This document shows positions 1 through 7,759 of a DNA stretch of 47,160 nucleotides, in pieces. Position 1 is the stretch's first letter; each line of letters opens with the position of its first letter. The position numbers and the translations under genes are program-made. Origin of the DNA: Burkholderiales bacterium (GTDB lineage Bacteria > Pseudomonadota > Gammaproteobacteria > Burkholderiales > Burkholderiaceae_C); assembly GCA_025358485.1 (NCBI GenBank), contig JANYJJ010000118.1, positions 1 through 47,160 on the forward strand, given 5' to 3'. Below the pieces are notes generated by a model that was given only the letters and a program-made list of their open reading frames with translations, had not been told where the DNA came from and did not search any database.

Positions 1-850
1 ACCGTGACGTCATGACCGGCCGACACCAGCTGCCTGCCGTCGCCTGAAAACGCGCACGACATCACCCAGCCCTCATGCCCTTGCAGCGTGCGCAGCAGCT
101 CGCCCGTGTGCGCATTCCACAGGCACACCGTGCGGTCATCAGCGGCCGACACCAGTTGCCTGCCGTCGCCTGAAAACGCACATGACCTCACCCCGCCCTC
201 ATGTCCTTGCAGCGTGCGCAGCAGCTCACCCGTGCGCCCATCCCACAGGCGCACCTTGCCGTCATCACCGGCCGACACCAGCTGCGTGCCGTCACCTGAA
301 AACACGCACGACCAGACACTGCCCTCATACCCTTGCAGCGTGCGCAGCAGCTCACCCGTGCGCGCATCCCACAGGCGCACCTTGCCGTCATCACCGGCCG
401 ACACCAGTTGCCTGCCGTCGCCTGAAAACGCGCACGACCTCGCCGAGTCTTCATGCGCTTGCAGCGTGCGCAGCAGCTCGCCCGTGTGCGCATCCCACAG
501 GTGCACCGTGCCGTCACGACCGGCCGACACCATCTGCCTGCCGTCGCTTGAAAACGCGCACGACATCACCCAGCCCTGATAGCCTTGTAGCGTGCGCAGC
601 AGCTCGCCGGTACGCGCATCCCACAGGCGCACCGTACCGTCATCACCAGCCGATGCCAGTTGCCTGCAGTCGCCTGAAAACGCGCACGACCTCAACCCGC
701 CCTCATGCCCTTCCAGCGCGCGCAGCAGCTCGCCCGTGCGCGCATCCCACAGGCGCACCTTGCCGTCATCACCGGCCGACACCAGCTGTGTGCCATCGGC
801 TGAAAATGCACACGACCTCACCGGGCCTATATGCCCTTGCAGCAGAGCCA
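1..850 (-). repeat. 126-bp tandem repeats encoding WD40 blades
   Basis: The motif CGCAGCAGCTC recurs at 91, 217, 343, 469, 595 and 721, an exact 126-base period (42 codons), with a further partial unit at 1-90. Units are nearly identical at the nucleotide level, including third codon positions. They lie in frame within the STAND gene and encode the WD40 blades, so this is a coding repeat and not a CRISPR or satellite. Such fidelity implies recent amplification or gene conversion, and copy number may vary between strains. Confidence 0.93.
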
Positions 851-3800
851 GCTTGAGTTGCCGCAGATCGTTTTGGACAGCAGGTGCCAACAAGTGGCCG
901 CTCGGCAACGCAGGCACATCCGTGCAGCCTAGAAACTGAGTGGCGCGCGCCTGCGCACCCGTAAAGCTGGAACGACTGAGCGCGCAATGGCGCAACGCTG
1001 CACCACTCAAAAAGGCGTGGTCAAACACCGCACGCGCCAGATCGCAAGTTACAAACTGCGAACTTTCCAATGAGGCAGCGTCAAACCGCGCGCCCTGCAA
1101 ACGCACCCCGTCAAAACAAGCCTCACGCAACGTAGCCCCGTCGAACCGCGCATCGCTCAGGTCCAGCAAAGTTTCACCCGGCACGGTTTTGAATTGCCGG
1201 CCCATCAACTTGGCACCGCGCAGGTCTATGCCCACCAACGCAGGTACGGGCCAGCCTTTTTGATGGGCCCGCAGTGCGTAGGCCAACAGCAGCTCACTGG
1301 TTTGCACCAAGTAGGTTTTGCGCCAACTCGACAAGGTGCCGAGCGCATCGGTTTTTGATGCGCCACCACCTCGCGCCTCGCTCAGCATTTGGCCCAAAAA
1401 GTCGAGCGTCTCATCGCTGGGTTGGCGCATTTGCCAACGCTGCGGCTGGTTGCTGCGCAGCGCATCAAACAAATACTGCGCCACAAAAAACTCTTGCATG
1501 GATGTGTGCGCAAACCGAAAGCCACTGCGGTCTTCGGTGGCACCGTCTTGGCGCGCCAAGAAGGTGGAGTTGCGCAGGTCTTCTTCCAGCTTGTCACGCG
1601 ACAGCGCTTGGTAGCGGTGGCTCAAATCAACGTCGTCGCGCAGCCAGCGGCCAAACCAGGTTTCCAATTGCTCGGCATCGATCAAGCGCTGGCCTTGACG
1701 CCACAAATCGGCCGCCAAGTGCGCGGCCAGTTTCATTTTGTGGTCGGGTTTGATGATGTGTTTGCCAGCATCGCGCTCCAGCCAACTGCGCACCATGTTG
1801 CGGTACAGCGTGACGCCGTACACCGGCTTGCCAGCGGCGCGCAGGCGTTCCAGGTCGGGCAAAAAATCAACAATCAAACTCAGCGTGTAAGGCCGCTGGG
1901 CCAGTTCTGTGAGGTTGTGAACGGCGGCGATGCTGGCAATCAGCGCGTCGGCATCCACGCCGGGCACAGCCAAGCCCAGGTAGGTTTTGATTTGCGCTTC
2001 GGTGAAGGGCAGCAGCGTCATGGCTTCAAAAGCGCGTGCGGTTTTGTCGCTGCGGTCTTCGCCGGTGAGGTGGGTGGTTTGCTCACGCAAGCTGCGAAAA
2101 AATTGGGTGCGGCACGACAACAGCACGCGCCCTTGCGCCGGGGCATTGGGCTTGACGATGCTGAGCAGTTCGCGCGTGAAGGCCTGGCCCGGCGCGCCGT
2201 CGTAATGCACCAGCACTTCGTCCAAGCCGTCGAAGATCACCAAAGCACCTTGCGCGTGCGCTCGCACCACTTGCGCGGGCGTGAGCGCGGCTTCACCGTC
2301 GGCGGGTTTCCAGCGGCGCGCAATGCACTCGGCCAGCACCGCCTGCAGCGTGGGCACGCTGCCGTGCAGGTTGGTGAGGTCGCGCAGGTCAAAGTAAAAC
2401 GCGCGTCGCGCCGCCGCATTTCCGGGCATGCGGCGATGCCCGTTCATGGTTTCGGCCAAGCGCTGGCAGAGCACGGTTTTGCCCATGCCGTATTCGCCCA
2501 GCACCGCGAACACCGGCGCAGCATCGGCGCGCGACAGCCATTGCTCGATGTGCGCTTGCGCGTCCACGGCGGCGGCTGGGTCAGAGTTTGGGTTTGGGTC
2601 GGCTGTGTGTGCAGCGCCTTCGAGGGCGTTTTTCTCAAGCCGCGTTGCCAACCCGCGCGGGCCGACGAAGTTGCGCTTGGCGGCCTCGTAAGTTAGGTAA
2701 GCAGGGTCGTGACGGTGCTCGACCAGCGCAGCGTCCACGGTTGACTCGGTGCGCCCGGTCAGGGGTTCCGAAGTCAATGCGGCCCAAACAACCAAGGCCG
2801 CGTTGGCTGCGGCCAAACGCTGCATGGCTTCGGCTTCGGCTTGTTGCGCTGGCGTGGCCCCGGCTTTGCTGCCATCGGCCCAGTCAGAAATTCCCTTGAC
2901 GATCATCCAATCGGTCTTGCGGTCGGCCGCTGCTGTGTAGATGCCAGCACCTTCCATCTCGCCGCCGATGGCTAGCCCCTGCGCGGCCCTTTGCAAAGCA
3001 TTGCGGTAGTCGAGGTTATCCACCAGCTTTTCGCCCGACAACATCAAGCCGAAGTGAATGTCGGGCCAAGCCGCGCTTTCGCCAAGCCGCGCTGAAGCCG
3101 AAGCCGCGTGTCGATGGCCCAAATTCACCAGGCGCAGTCTTTTGAGCCAAGTGGTAGAAGCGGTGACGCGATCCCCGCGCAGCACCAGCTTGCCCTTGGC
3201 GCCAACGCGCTGCGCTTCGTAGCACTCGATTTGTTTGGCCACCAGCACGTCGCCAAACTTTTGGTCAGCTGGCTTGGCACCAAAAGCAATGCCCACACCA
3301 ATCACCACTTCGGGGCTCCAGTCGCCGATGGCGTGTGTCACGGCAATGACCGCTGCGCCGGGGCTGACAGCACCCATTTCGCAGGTGGTGTGTATGACCC
3401 GAAAGTCACCATGACGGCCGAGGTCGTGATAACCATGCCCATTGCGTATTACTAAAGGCGGTCTGGTGTCGGGCGTGAACGTGTTCAACACCGCCACAGA
3501 CTCATTGGCATTCACCGTCACCAACAGCACCACCGCGCCGTCGCCAGGAATTGCCATGGCCGGGATGAAGCGGCCTTCGGTGAGTGCCAACGCGGGAAAG
3601 GTGGTTTGGGCCACGCGACTTTCGCCTTTGAAGCTGAGCACCCTGCTGGCGGCACCGCCTTTTTTTGCGCCGCTGACCGTCAATTCGAAAGTGAGTTCTT
3701 TGGCCTTTGCCGCCACAACCAGCCGTGCGCGCAGCTTGCCCAAAGCATCGGTGGCGGTTTTGTGTTCGTGCTTGGGGTAGAGCTTGATCAGGGCCTGATC

Positions 3801-3935
3801 GACGCCAAGGCTGTGCTCGGTGGGCGACAACGCCTGGGCAATTTGCAGCAGCAAGCGCAGATCCACCGGGGCCAAATGTTCGCCCAGCGATTCAAGTTGA
3901 AAACGAACTTCATCGGCAGTGAGGGTGTTGTTCAT
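1..3935 (-). CDS. NLR-like STAND protein: nucleosidase, NACHT, pentapeptide and WD40 repeats (C-terminus cut by window)
   Basis: An open frame runs on the minus strand from ATG at 3935 (AGGA just upstream) off the left edge, about 1311 codons. Residues 1-130 form a small helical region. Residues about 130-390 resemble the nucleoside phosphorylase/MTA-SAH nucleosidase fold: a VGIAFG-type glycine segment, then GEMEGAGIY near 325-333 and SDWAD near 350, the positions of the family's catalytic Glu and Asp. A NACHT/STAND NTPase follows, with Walker A GEYGMGKT at 480-487 and Walker B LVIFDGLDE near 565-573. Residues about 900-1010 are pentapeptide-like (A-x-F/L repeats). From about 1025 on are WD40 blades of 42 residues ending LWDARTGELL. 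In known STAND proteins the repeats sense a trigger, NACHT oligomerises, and the N-terminal enzyme acts; here this would be cleavage of a nucleoside or nucleotide, plausibly for phage defence. Domains are clear; the defence role is inferred. Confidence 0.9.
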   Translation of the reverse strand, partial: MNNTLTADEVRFQLESLGEHLAPVDLRLLLQIAQALSPTEHSLGVDQALIKLYPKHEHKTATDALGKLRARLVVAAKAKELTFELTVSGAKKGGAASRVLSFKGESRVAQTTFPALALTEGRFIPAMAIPGDGAVVLLVTVNANESVAVLNTFTPDTRPPLVIRNGHGYHDLGRHGDFRVIHTTCEMGAVSPGAAVIAVTHAIGDWSPEVVIGVGIAFGAKPADQKFGDVLVAKQIECYEAQRVGAKGKLVLRGDRVTASTTWLKRLRLVNLGHRHAASASARLGESAAWPDIHFGLMLSGEKLVDNLDYRNALQRAAQGLAIGGEMEGAGIYTAAADRKTDWMIVKGISDWADGSKAGATPAQQAEAEAMQRLAAANAALVVWAALTSEPLTGRTESTVDAALVEHRHDPAYLTYEAAKRNFVGPRGLATRLEKNALEGAAHTADPNPNSDPAAAVDAQAHIEQWLSRADAAPVFAVLGEYGMGKTVLCQRLAETMNGHRRMPGNAAARRAFYFDLRDLTNLHGSVPTLQAVLAECIARRWKPADGEAALTPAQVVRAHAQGALVIFDGLDEVLVHYDGAPGQAFTRELLSIVKPNAPAQGRVLLSCRTQFFRSLREQTTHLTGEDRSDKTARAFEAMTLLPFTEAQIKTYLGLAVPGVDADALIASIAAVHNLTELAQRPYTLSLIVDFLPDLERLRAAGKPVYGVTLYRNMVRSWLERDAGKHIIKPDHKMKLAAHLAADLWRQGQRLIDAEQLETWFGRWLRDDVDLSHRYQALSRDKLEEDLRNSTFLARQDGATEDRSGFRFAHTSMQEFFVAQYLFDALRSNQPQRWQMRQPSDETLDFLGQMLSEARGGGASKTDALGTLSSWRKTYLVQTSELLLAYALRAHQKGWPVPALVGIDLRGAKLMGRQFKTVPGETLLDLSDARFDGATLREACFDGVRLQGARFDAASLESSQFVTCDLARAVFDHAFLSGAALRHCALSRSSFTGAQARATQFLGCTDVPALPSGHLLAPAVQNDLRQLKLALLQGHIGPVRSCAFSADGTQLVSAGDDGKVRLWDARTGELLRALEGHEGGLRSCAFSGDCRQLASAGDDGTVRLWDARTGELLRTLQGYQGWVMSCAFSSDGRQMVSAGRDGTVHLWDAHTGELLRTLQAHEDSARSCAFSGDGRQLVSAGDDGKVRLWDARTGELLRTLQGYEGSVWSCVFSGDGTQLVSAGDDGKVRLWDGRTGELLRTLQGHEGGVRSCAFSGDGRQLVSAADDRTVCLWNAHTGELLRTLQGHEGWVMSCAFSGDGRQLVSAGHDVT

Positions 3936-4173
3936 GCGCGCATCCTGGGGGTTTATGGCGCATTATGCGGATTAAAGCGGAATTAAGTCAACCTTTTTTG
4001 GCGGCCTCAATTGCCTGCGCAGCACCCGCGTGATCTCGAATGAAAACAGGAACGGTGCTGGCCCGCCAGCTTCAAAAAATGGCGGTGGCAGAAGGCGCTC
4101 AGCGCCGCTGAGCCGAAGGCGAGCGACGCCTGAACTTTGCGCGCAAGAAATTTCGCCAGCCAATGCCGCCAGG

Positions 4174-5631
4174 TCAAACCACCGGCAAGCTCAACACAAA
4201 AAGGCTGCCGCCACCCTCGCGCGCTTGACAGCTCACGCTGCCGTGGTGACGCTGCGCGATTTGCTTCACCAAGCTCAAGCCCAGGCCCACGCCGCCTGCT
4301 TGTTCGGCGTGGCCGGGCATTCGGTAAAACGGCTCGAAGATGCGTTCGCGCTGTGCTTCGCTCACGCCGGGGCCGCGGTCGCAGACTTGAATTTCGGTGC
4401 TGCTTTTTTGGCGCAGCAAGTTGACACTGATGTCATTGCCGCCATAGCGTTTGGCGTTTTCCAACAGGTTGCGCAGGGCGCGGCGCAACAGGCGTTCGTC
4501 GCCTTGAACCTTGTATTGCGTGCCAGCCTGGCTGTCTAAACCGGCACCGACTCTGGCGGCTTCTTCGGCGGCCATGCCCAGCAAATCGACCTCCTCAAAC
4601 ACATCGGTATTTTTGACGGCGTCCAAGCGGCTGGCCAGCAACACCTCTTCCACCAAAGCATCGAGTTCAGCAATGTTGGTGTCCACCTCGCGCTTGAGCT
4701 TGGCTTGCTGATCGGGTGCGGCGCCGTCCATCATTTCAACCGCCATCTTCATGCGCGCCAACGGCGAACGCAGTTCGTGGCTGGCGTTGGCCAGTAAAGA
4801 TTGATGCGAGCGCACCAGCGTTTCTATGCGCGCCGCAGCTTGGTTGAAGCTTTGCGCCACAGCGGCCACTTCGTCGCGGCCGGTGACTTCCACGCGGTGG
4901 TCGAGTGCGCCTGCGCCAAACTTTTCGACGCCCGATTGCAAGGCTTGCAAGCGGCGGGTGAGTTGTCGCACCACCGGCCAAGCGCCTGCGGCCACGGCCA
5001 CCAACAGCAGCAGCAACACAGCCGCCACGCCCACGCCACCTTGCCATTCGGGCGGAACAAACGGAAGGTTGCCGACGAAGGGAAATGATGCGGGCGGGCT
5101 GCTGCGACGGCGCTCGGGTCGCTCACCACGCTCACCTCGTTCAGCCCGTTCAGCGCGCTCACCCCGTTCACCGCGGTGAATATCGGCGTAGCCATCAGCG
5201 GCGTTGTTGCCACCCGGCGAAGACGCGGCGGCATCCATCGGCGCACGGCCGACGCCGGGGCGCAACACCCACAAGGTGCGGCTGTCTTCCAAGCGCACCG
5301 GAAAGCCGCGCTGTGCTTTGTCGCCTTGACGGCGGACGTAGGAATCTGACGACGCAATGCGCTCACCTTTGGCGTTGTCCAGCGCCAGCGGAATGCGCAA
5401 GCGCTGCGACCAATCGCGGAGCGCGGCGGCTTGGTCTTCAACCGGCGCTTCGCCGCTGGGCAGCGACCGTTGAATCAAGTCGCCCCAAGCCGCCATGCGT
5501 TCAGACAGCACGCCTTCGTTGCGCGTGCGCTCTTGTTCAATGTGGCGCTGAAACACCCAACCCGACACCAAGGCAAACAGCAACAACACCGCCACCACGG
5601 TGAGGTAAATGCGCAGGGTCAAGGTTTTCAT
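4174..5631 (-). CDS. Orphan membrane sensor histidine kinase (HAMP-HisKA-HATPase)
   Basis: 485 residues from ATG at 5631, chosen because MKTLTLRIYL leads straight into the first membrane helix (about 8-28); upstream in-frame codons add an implausible leader. Residues 29-198 are periplasmic and include a low-complexity charged stretch of GER/AER triplets near 154-172 followed by a Ser/Pro segment. The second membrane helix is about 200-222, then HAMP to about 270. The phosphoacceptor is His285 in ASHELRSP, the N box is LLENAKRYG near 389, and the ATP-lid glycines are DRGPG near 418 and GVGLGL near 447. The core is intact. It resembles kinases of the EnvZ/CpxA/RstB kind. No response regulator lies beside it: the neighbours are the STAND gene and, divergently, an M48 protease. 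Ligand unknown. Confidence 0.9.
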   Translation of the reverse strand: MKTLTLRIYLTVVAVLLLFALVSGWVFQRHIEQERTRNEGVLSERMAAWGDLIQRSLPSGEAPVEDQAAALRDWSQRLRIPLALDNAKGERIASSDSYVRRQGDKAQRGFPVRLEDSRTLWVLRPGVGRAPMDAAASSPGGNNAADGYADIHRGERGERAERAERGERGERPERRRSSPPASFPFVGNLPFVPPEWQGGVGVAAVLLLLLVAVAAGAWPVVRQLTRRLQALQSGVEKFGAGALDHRVEVTGRDEVAAVAQSFNQAAARIETLVRSHQSLLANASHELRSPLARMKMAVEMMDGAAPDQQAKLKREVDTNIAELDALVEEVLLASRLDAVKNTDVFEEVDLLGMAAEEAARVGAGLDSQAGTQYKVQGDERLLRRALRNLLENAKRYGGNDISVNLLRQKSSTEIQVCDRGPGVSEAQRERIFEPFYRMPGHAEQAGGVGLGLSLVKQIAQRHHGSVSCQAREGGGSLFVLSLPVV

Positions 5632-5949
5632 GGAATGGCTGGAGGCGAGCACTGAAACATTGCACACCTTGGAAACCAGATTGCAGCGCGCGGCACCGGC
5701 TTTACGCCCCAGCAATCTGGCCGACTCGCACCAGCTTTTGAGCAGGCTCGATCGCTTCAGCCTGCTGAGCCTCGTGATGCGCCGTGCCGGTTCAGTCAGC
5801 CACAGCCGATGCTTGCAGAACGGGCCTCACACGCCGCCCGTCGGTCGCTGGGGCAGCTTGTTACGCGCCGGACGCAGCCCGTCGCAACAATCAAACGGCG
5901 GGGACGCGACGCTCCACAATCGCTTCGATTTGACCCATGGAGTGTTTCA
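5632..5949. other. Divergent intergenic region between kinase and M48 protease
   Basis: About 318 bases between two divergent start codons. It must carry both promoters, but I could not identify convincing -35/-10 boxes or an operator. Open frames can be extended into it from both sides but lack protein-like character. Confidence 0.5.
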
Positions 5950-7296
5950 ATGAAAAGATGGCCGACCACGGTCGCTGCGCTTGCCTTGGGCTTGGCCCTG
6001 ACGCTGAGCCACGCGGCTGACAACGACGCGGCAACGCAGGCTCAAACCAAAAAGGCCGACGCGACCGCTCAGGCCTCTGGTTTCAAAATTCGCCCCGTCG
6101 ATGACGCCTGGCGTGCCGCCCTGCCGCGTGACGCCAAGCTGGCCACTCAAGCCTACTTAGACCGCCTGCCGGCCGAGGTGCTGGCCAAGTCCGACGCCTA
6201 CTACACGGGCGGTTACTGGATGCAGCTGTGGAACCTGCTGTTGGGCATCTTCGTTGCAACTCTGATGTTGGCTGGACAACGCGCAGCGCGGGTGCGTGAC
6301 TGGGCCGCGCGCATGGGCCGGGGCCCCGTGCGCCGTGACCTGATTTTCGGTGCGGTCTACAGCGTGGCCGCCTGGGTGCTGACGCTGCCGTTGATGGTCT
6401 ACGAAGGCTACGTGCGCGAGCACGCCTACGGCATGGCCACGCAGACCTTGCTAGCCTGGGCAGGCGAGCAGTTGGTCACCCTGGCGGTGGGCACGGCCAT
6501 CACGGCCATCGTCGTGGCAGGCCTTTACGCCATCATTCGTCGCGCTGGAGAGCGCTGGTGGATGTGGGGAACGGCGGGTGGCATCGCGGTGTTGAGCGTG
6601 GTTATTGCACTGAGCCCCGTGCTGATTGAGCCACTGTTCAACACCTACAAACCCATAGAAGACGGCCCGGTCAAGCGCGTCGTGTTGCAGATGGCGCATG
6701 CCAACGGCGTGCCGGTGGACAACGTCTACGAGTTCGATGCGTCGCGCCAGACCACCCGCATCAGCGCCAACGTGTCGGGCCTGTTCGGCACCGCCGCCGT
6801 GCGCTTGAACGACAACCTGATGCGCCGCACCACGGAACCCGAAATTCGCGCGGTCATGGCCCACGAGTTGGGCCACTACGTGATGAATCACATTGCCAAG
6901 ACGTTGATCACGTTGACCCTGCTGCTGTCGGTGGCCTTCATCGTCGCCCAATGGGCCATGCGGCGGCTGTTGGCGCGCTTTGTTGTCGCTACCGGCGTCA
7001 GCCGCATTGACGACGTGGCCGGCCTGCCGCTGCTTGCTGCGGTGTTCAGTGTTTTCTTCACGCTGGCCACGCCCATTCAGAACACGCTGGTCCGCACTCA
7101 AGAGATTGAGGCCGACCGCTTTGGCTTGAATCAGTCGCGGGAGCCGCACGGCTTTGCAGAAGCGCAACTGCGCTTGGTGGAGTACCGCAAAGCCGACCCT
7201 GGCCCAGTTGAGGAGTTCATCTTCTTTCACCATCCCAGCACGCGTCACCGCATTCACGATGCGATGCGCTGGCGCGAGGCCATGGGCACGCCCTGA
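5950..7296 (+). CDS. M48 family (Ste24/CAAX-type) membrane zinc metalloprotease
   Basis: 448 residues. ATG at 5950 was chosen because MKRWPTTVAALALGLALTLS is a typical signal peptide ending SHA; an upstream in-frame ATG at 5809 would bury it. Residues about 60-110 match the N-terminal region of Ste24-type M48 proteases, followed by several hydrophobic segments (about 80-105, 125-150, 170-200, 210-230). The zinc site is HELGH at 305-309, with the third ligand expected in the EIEADRFGL segment near residue 386. Ste24 homologues cleave CAAX prenyl proteins in eukaryotes; bacterial members act in membrane-protein quality control, so an envelope role is likely. The opposing sensor kinase could regulate it, but this is only suggested by position. 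Confidence 0.92.
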   Translation: MKRWPTTVAALALGLALTLSHAADNDAATQAQTKKADATAQASGFKIRPVDDAWRAALPRDAKLATQAYLDRLPAEVLAKSDAYYTGGYWMQLWNLLLGIFVATLMLAGQRAARVRDWAARMGRGPVRRDLIFGAVYSVAAWVLTLPLMVYEGYVREHAYGMATQTLLAWAGEQLVTLAVGTAITAIVVAGLYAIIRRAGERWWMWGTAGGIAVLSVVIALSPVLIEPLFNTYKPIEDGPVKRVVLQMAHANGVPVDNVYEFDASRQTTRISANVSGLFGTAAVRLNDNLMRRTTEPEIRAVMAHELGHYVMNHIAKTLITLTLLLSVAFIVAQWAMRRLLARFVVATGVSRIDDVAGLPLLAAVFSVFFTLATPIQNTLVRTQEIEADRFGLNQSREPHGFAEAQLRLVEYRKADPGPVEEFIFFHHPSTRHRIHDAMRWREAMGTP

Positions 7297-7350
7297 CCCT
7301 TACCGCTTTGCAGCTTGTGCCAACACTGTTCATTTAGCCACTTCTCCCGC

Positions 7351-7414
7351 CCCGTTCGGATTGAGGTATCGAAGGAAGGCCAGCGCAGGACTTCGATACC
7401 TCAGCCCGAACGGG
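7351..7414. repeat. Long inverted repeat, REP-like or terminator
   Basis: Arms of 24 bases at 7351-7374 and 7391-7414 pair with only two mismatches around a 16-base loop, and the right arm is followed by TTTTG. It lies 55 bases after the M48 stop, where a terminator is expected. The arm (CCCGTTCGG...GAGGTATCGAAG) also resembles palindromes dispersed through many betaproteobacterial genomes, so it may be a REP-type element serving as a terminator. Confidence 0.75.
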
Positions 7415-7664
7415 TTTTGTTTGTGTTTCTCCATAAACGAACAGTAGTGCGTCTAGCGCGTCGCTCAAGAGCCTTCATGACCGCCTTGCTGTCCGCCCGC
7501 GCAAAGCCGAACCCTGTTCAACGAATCATCCTGACAGACGTGTCATCCCTGAGCGCGGCCTCGGCGGCTTGTCGGATCTCGCCGGTTTGAGTCGAGCTGA
7601 GCTCGGCCTGATCACCCAATTTCAAGCGCAAGCGCAGCGCCGTCAACACGCGCTTGTTTGCGTG

Positions 7665-7712
7665 CGTGTGCGTGTGCGTGTGCGTGTGCGTGTGCGTGTG
7701 CGTGTGCGTGTG
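7665..7712. repeat. Hexanucleotide tandem repeat (CGTGTG)8
   Basis: Eight perfect copies of CGTGTG, with partial units on both sides. It lies 48 bases beyond the Fic stop codon, in non-coding DNA. A hexamer unit would not shift a frame, and the alternating purine-pyrimidine sequence could favour Z-DNA. Probably length-variable. Confidence 0.95.
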
Positions 7713-7759
7713 CGGTGAATTGATGTTGTCACTTTGCTGTTGAGCAGAGTTTGGGCTTT

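Larger units (their letters stand above)
7297..7759. other. Gene-poor interval with a long inverted repeat and a hexanucleotide tract
   Basis: 463 bases between the ends of the M48 and Fic genes, which converge here. It holds a long palindrome (7351-7414) and a CGTGTG tandem tract (7665-7712), listed separately. The open frames inside, including one encoding a His-Thr run, follow from the repeats and are not genes. Confidence 0.7.

Noticed and set aside
1..850. CRISPR array
   Set aside because: The repeats are 126 bases, contiguous, coding and without unique spacers.
88..939. Plus-strand and opposite-frame open frames over the WD40 repeats
   Set aside because: They are repetitive shadows of the 126-base units; only the minus frame from 3935 gives WD40 motifs and continues into NACHT.
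1389..2696. 435-residue plus-strand frame
   Set aside because: Antisense to the NACHT domain; its His/Gln/Val-rich composition is typical of a shadow frame in GC-rich DNA.
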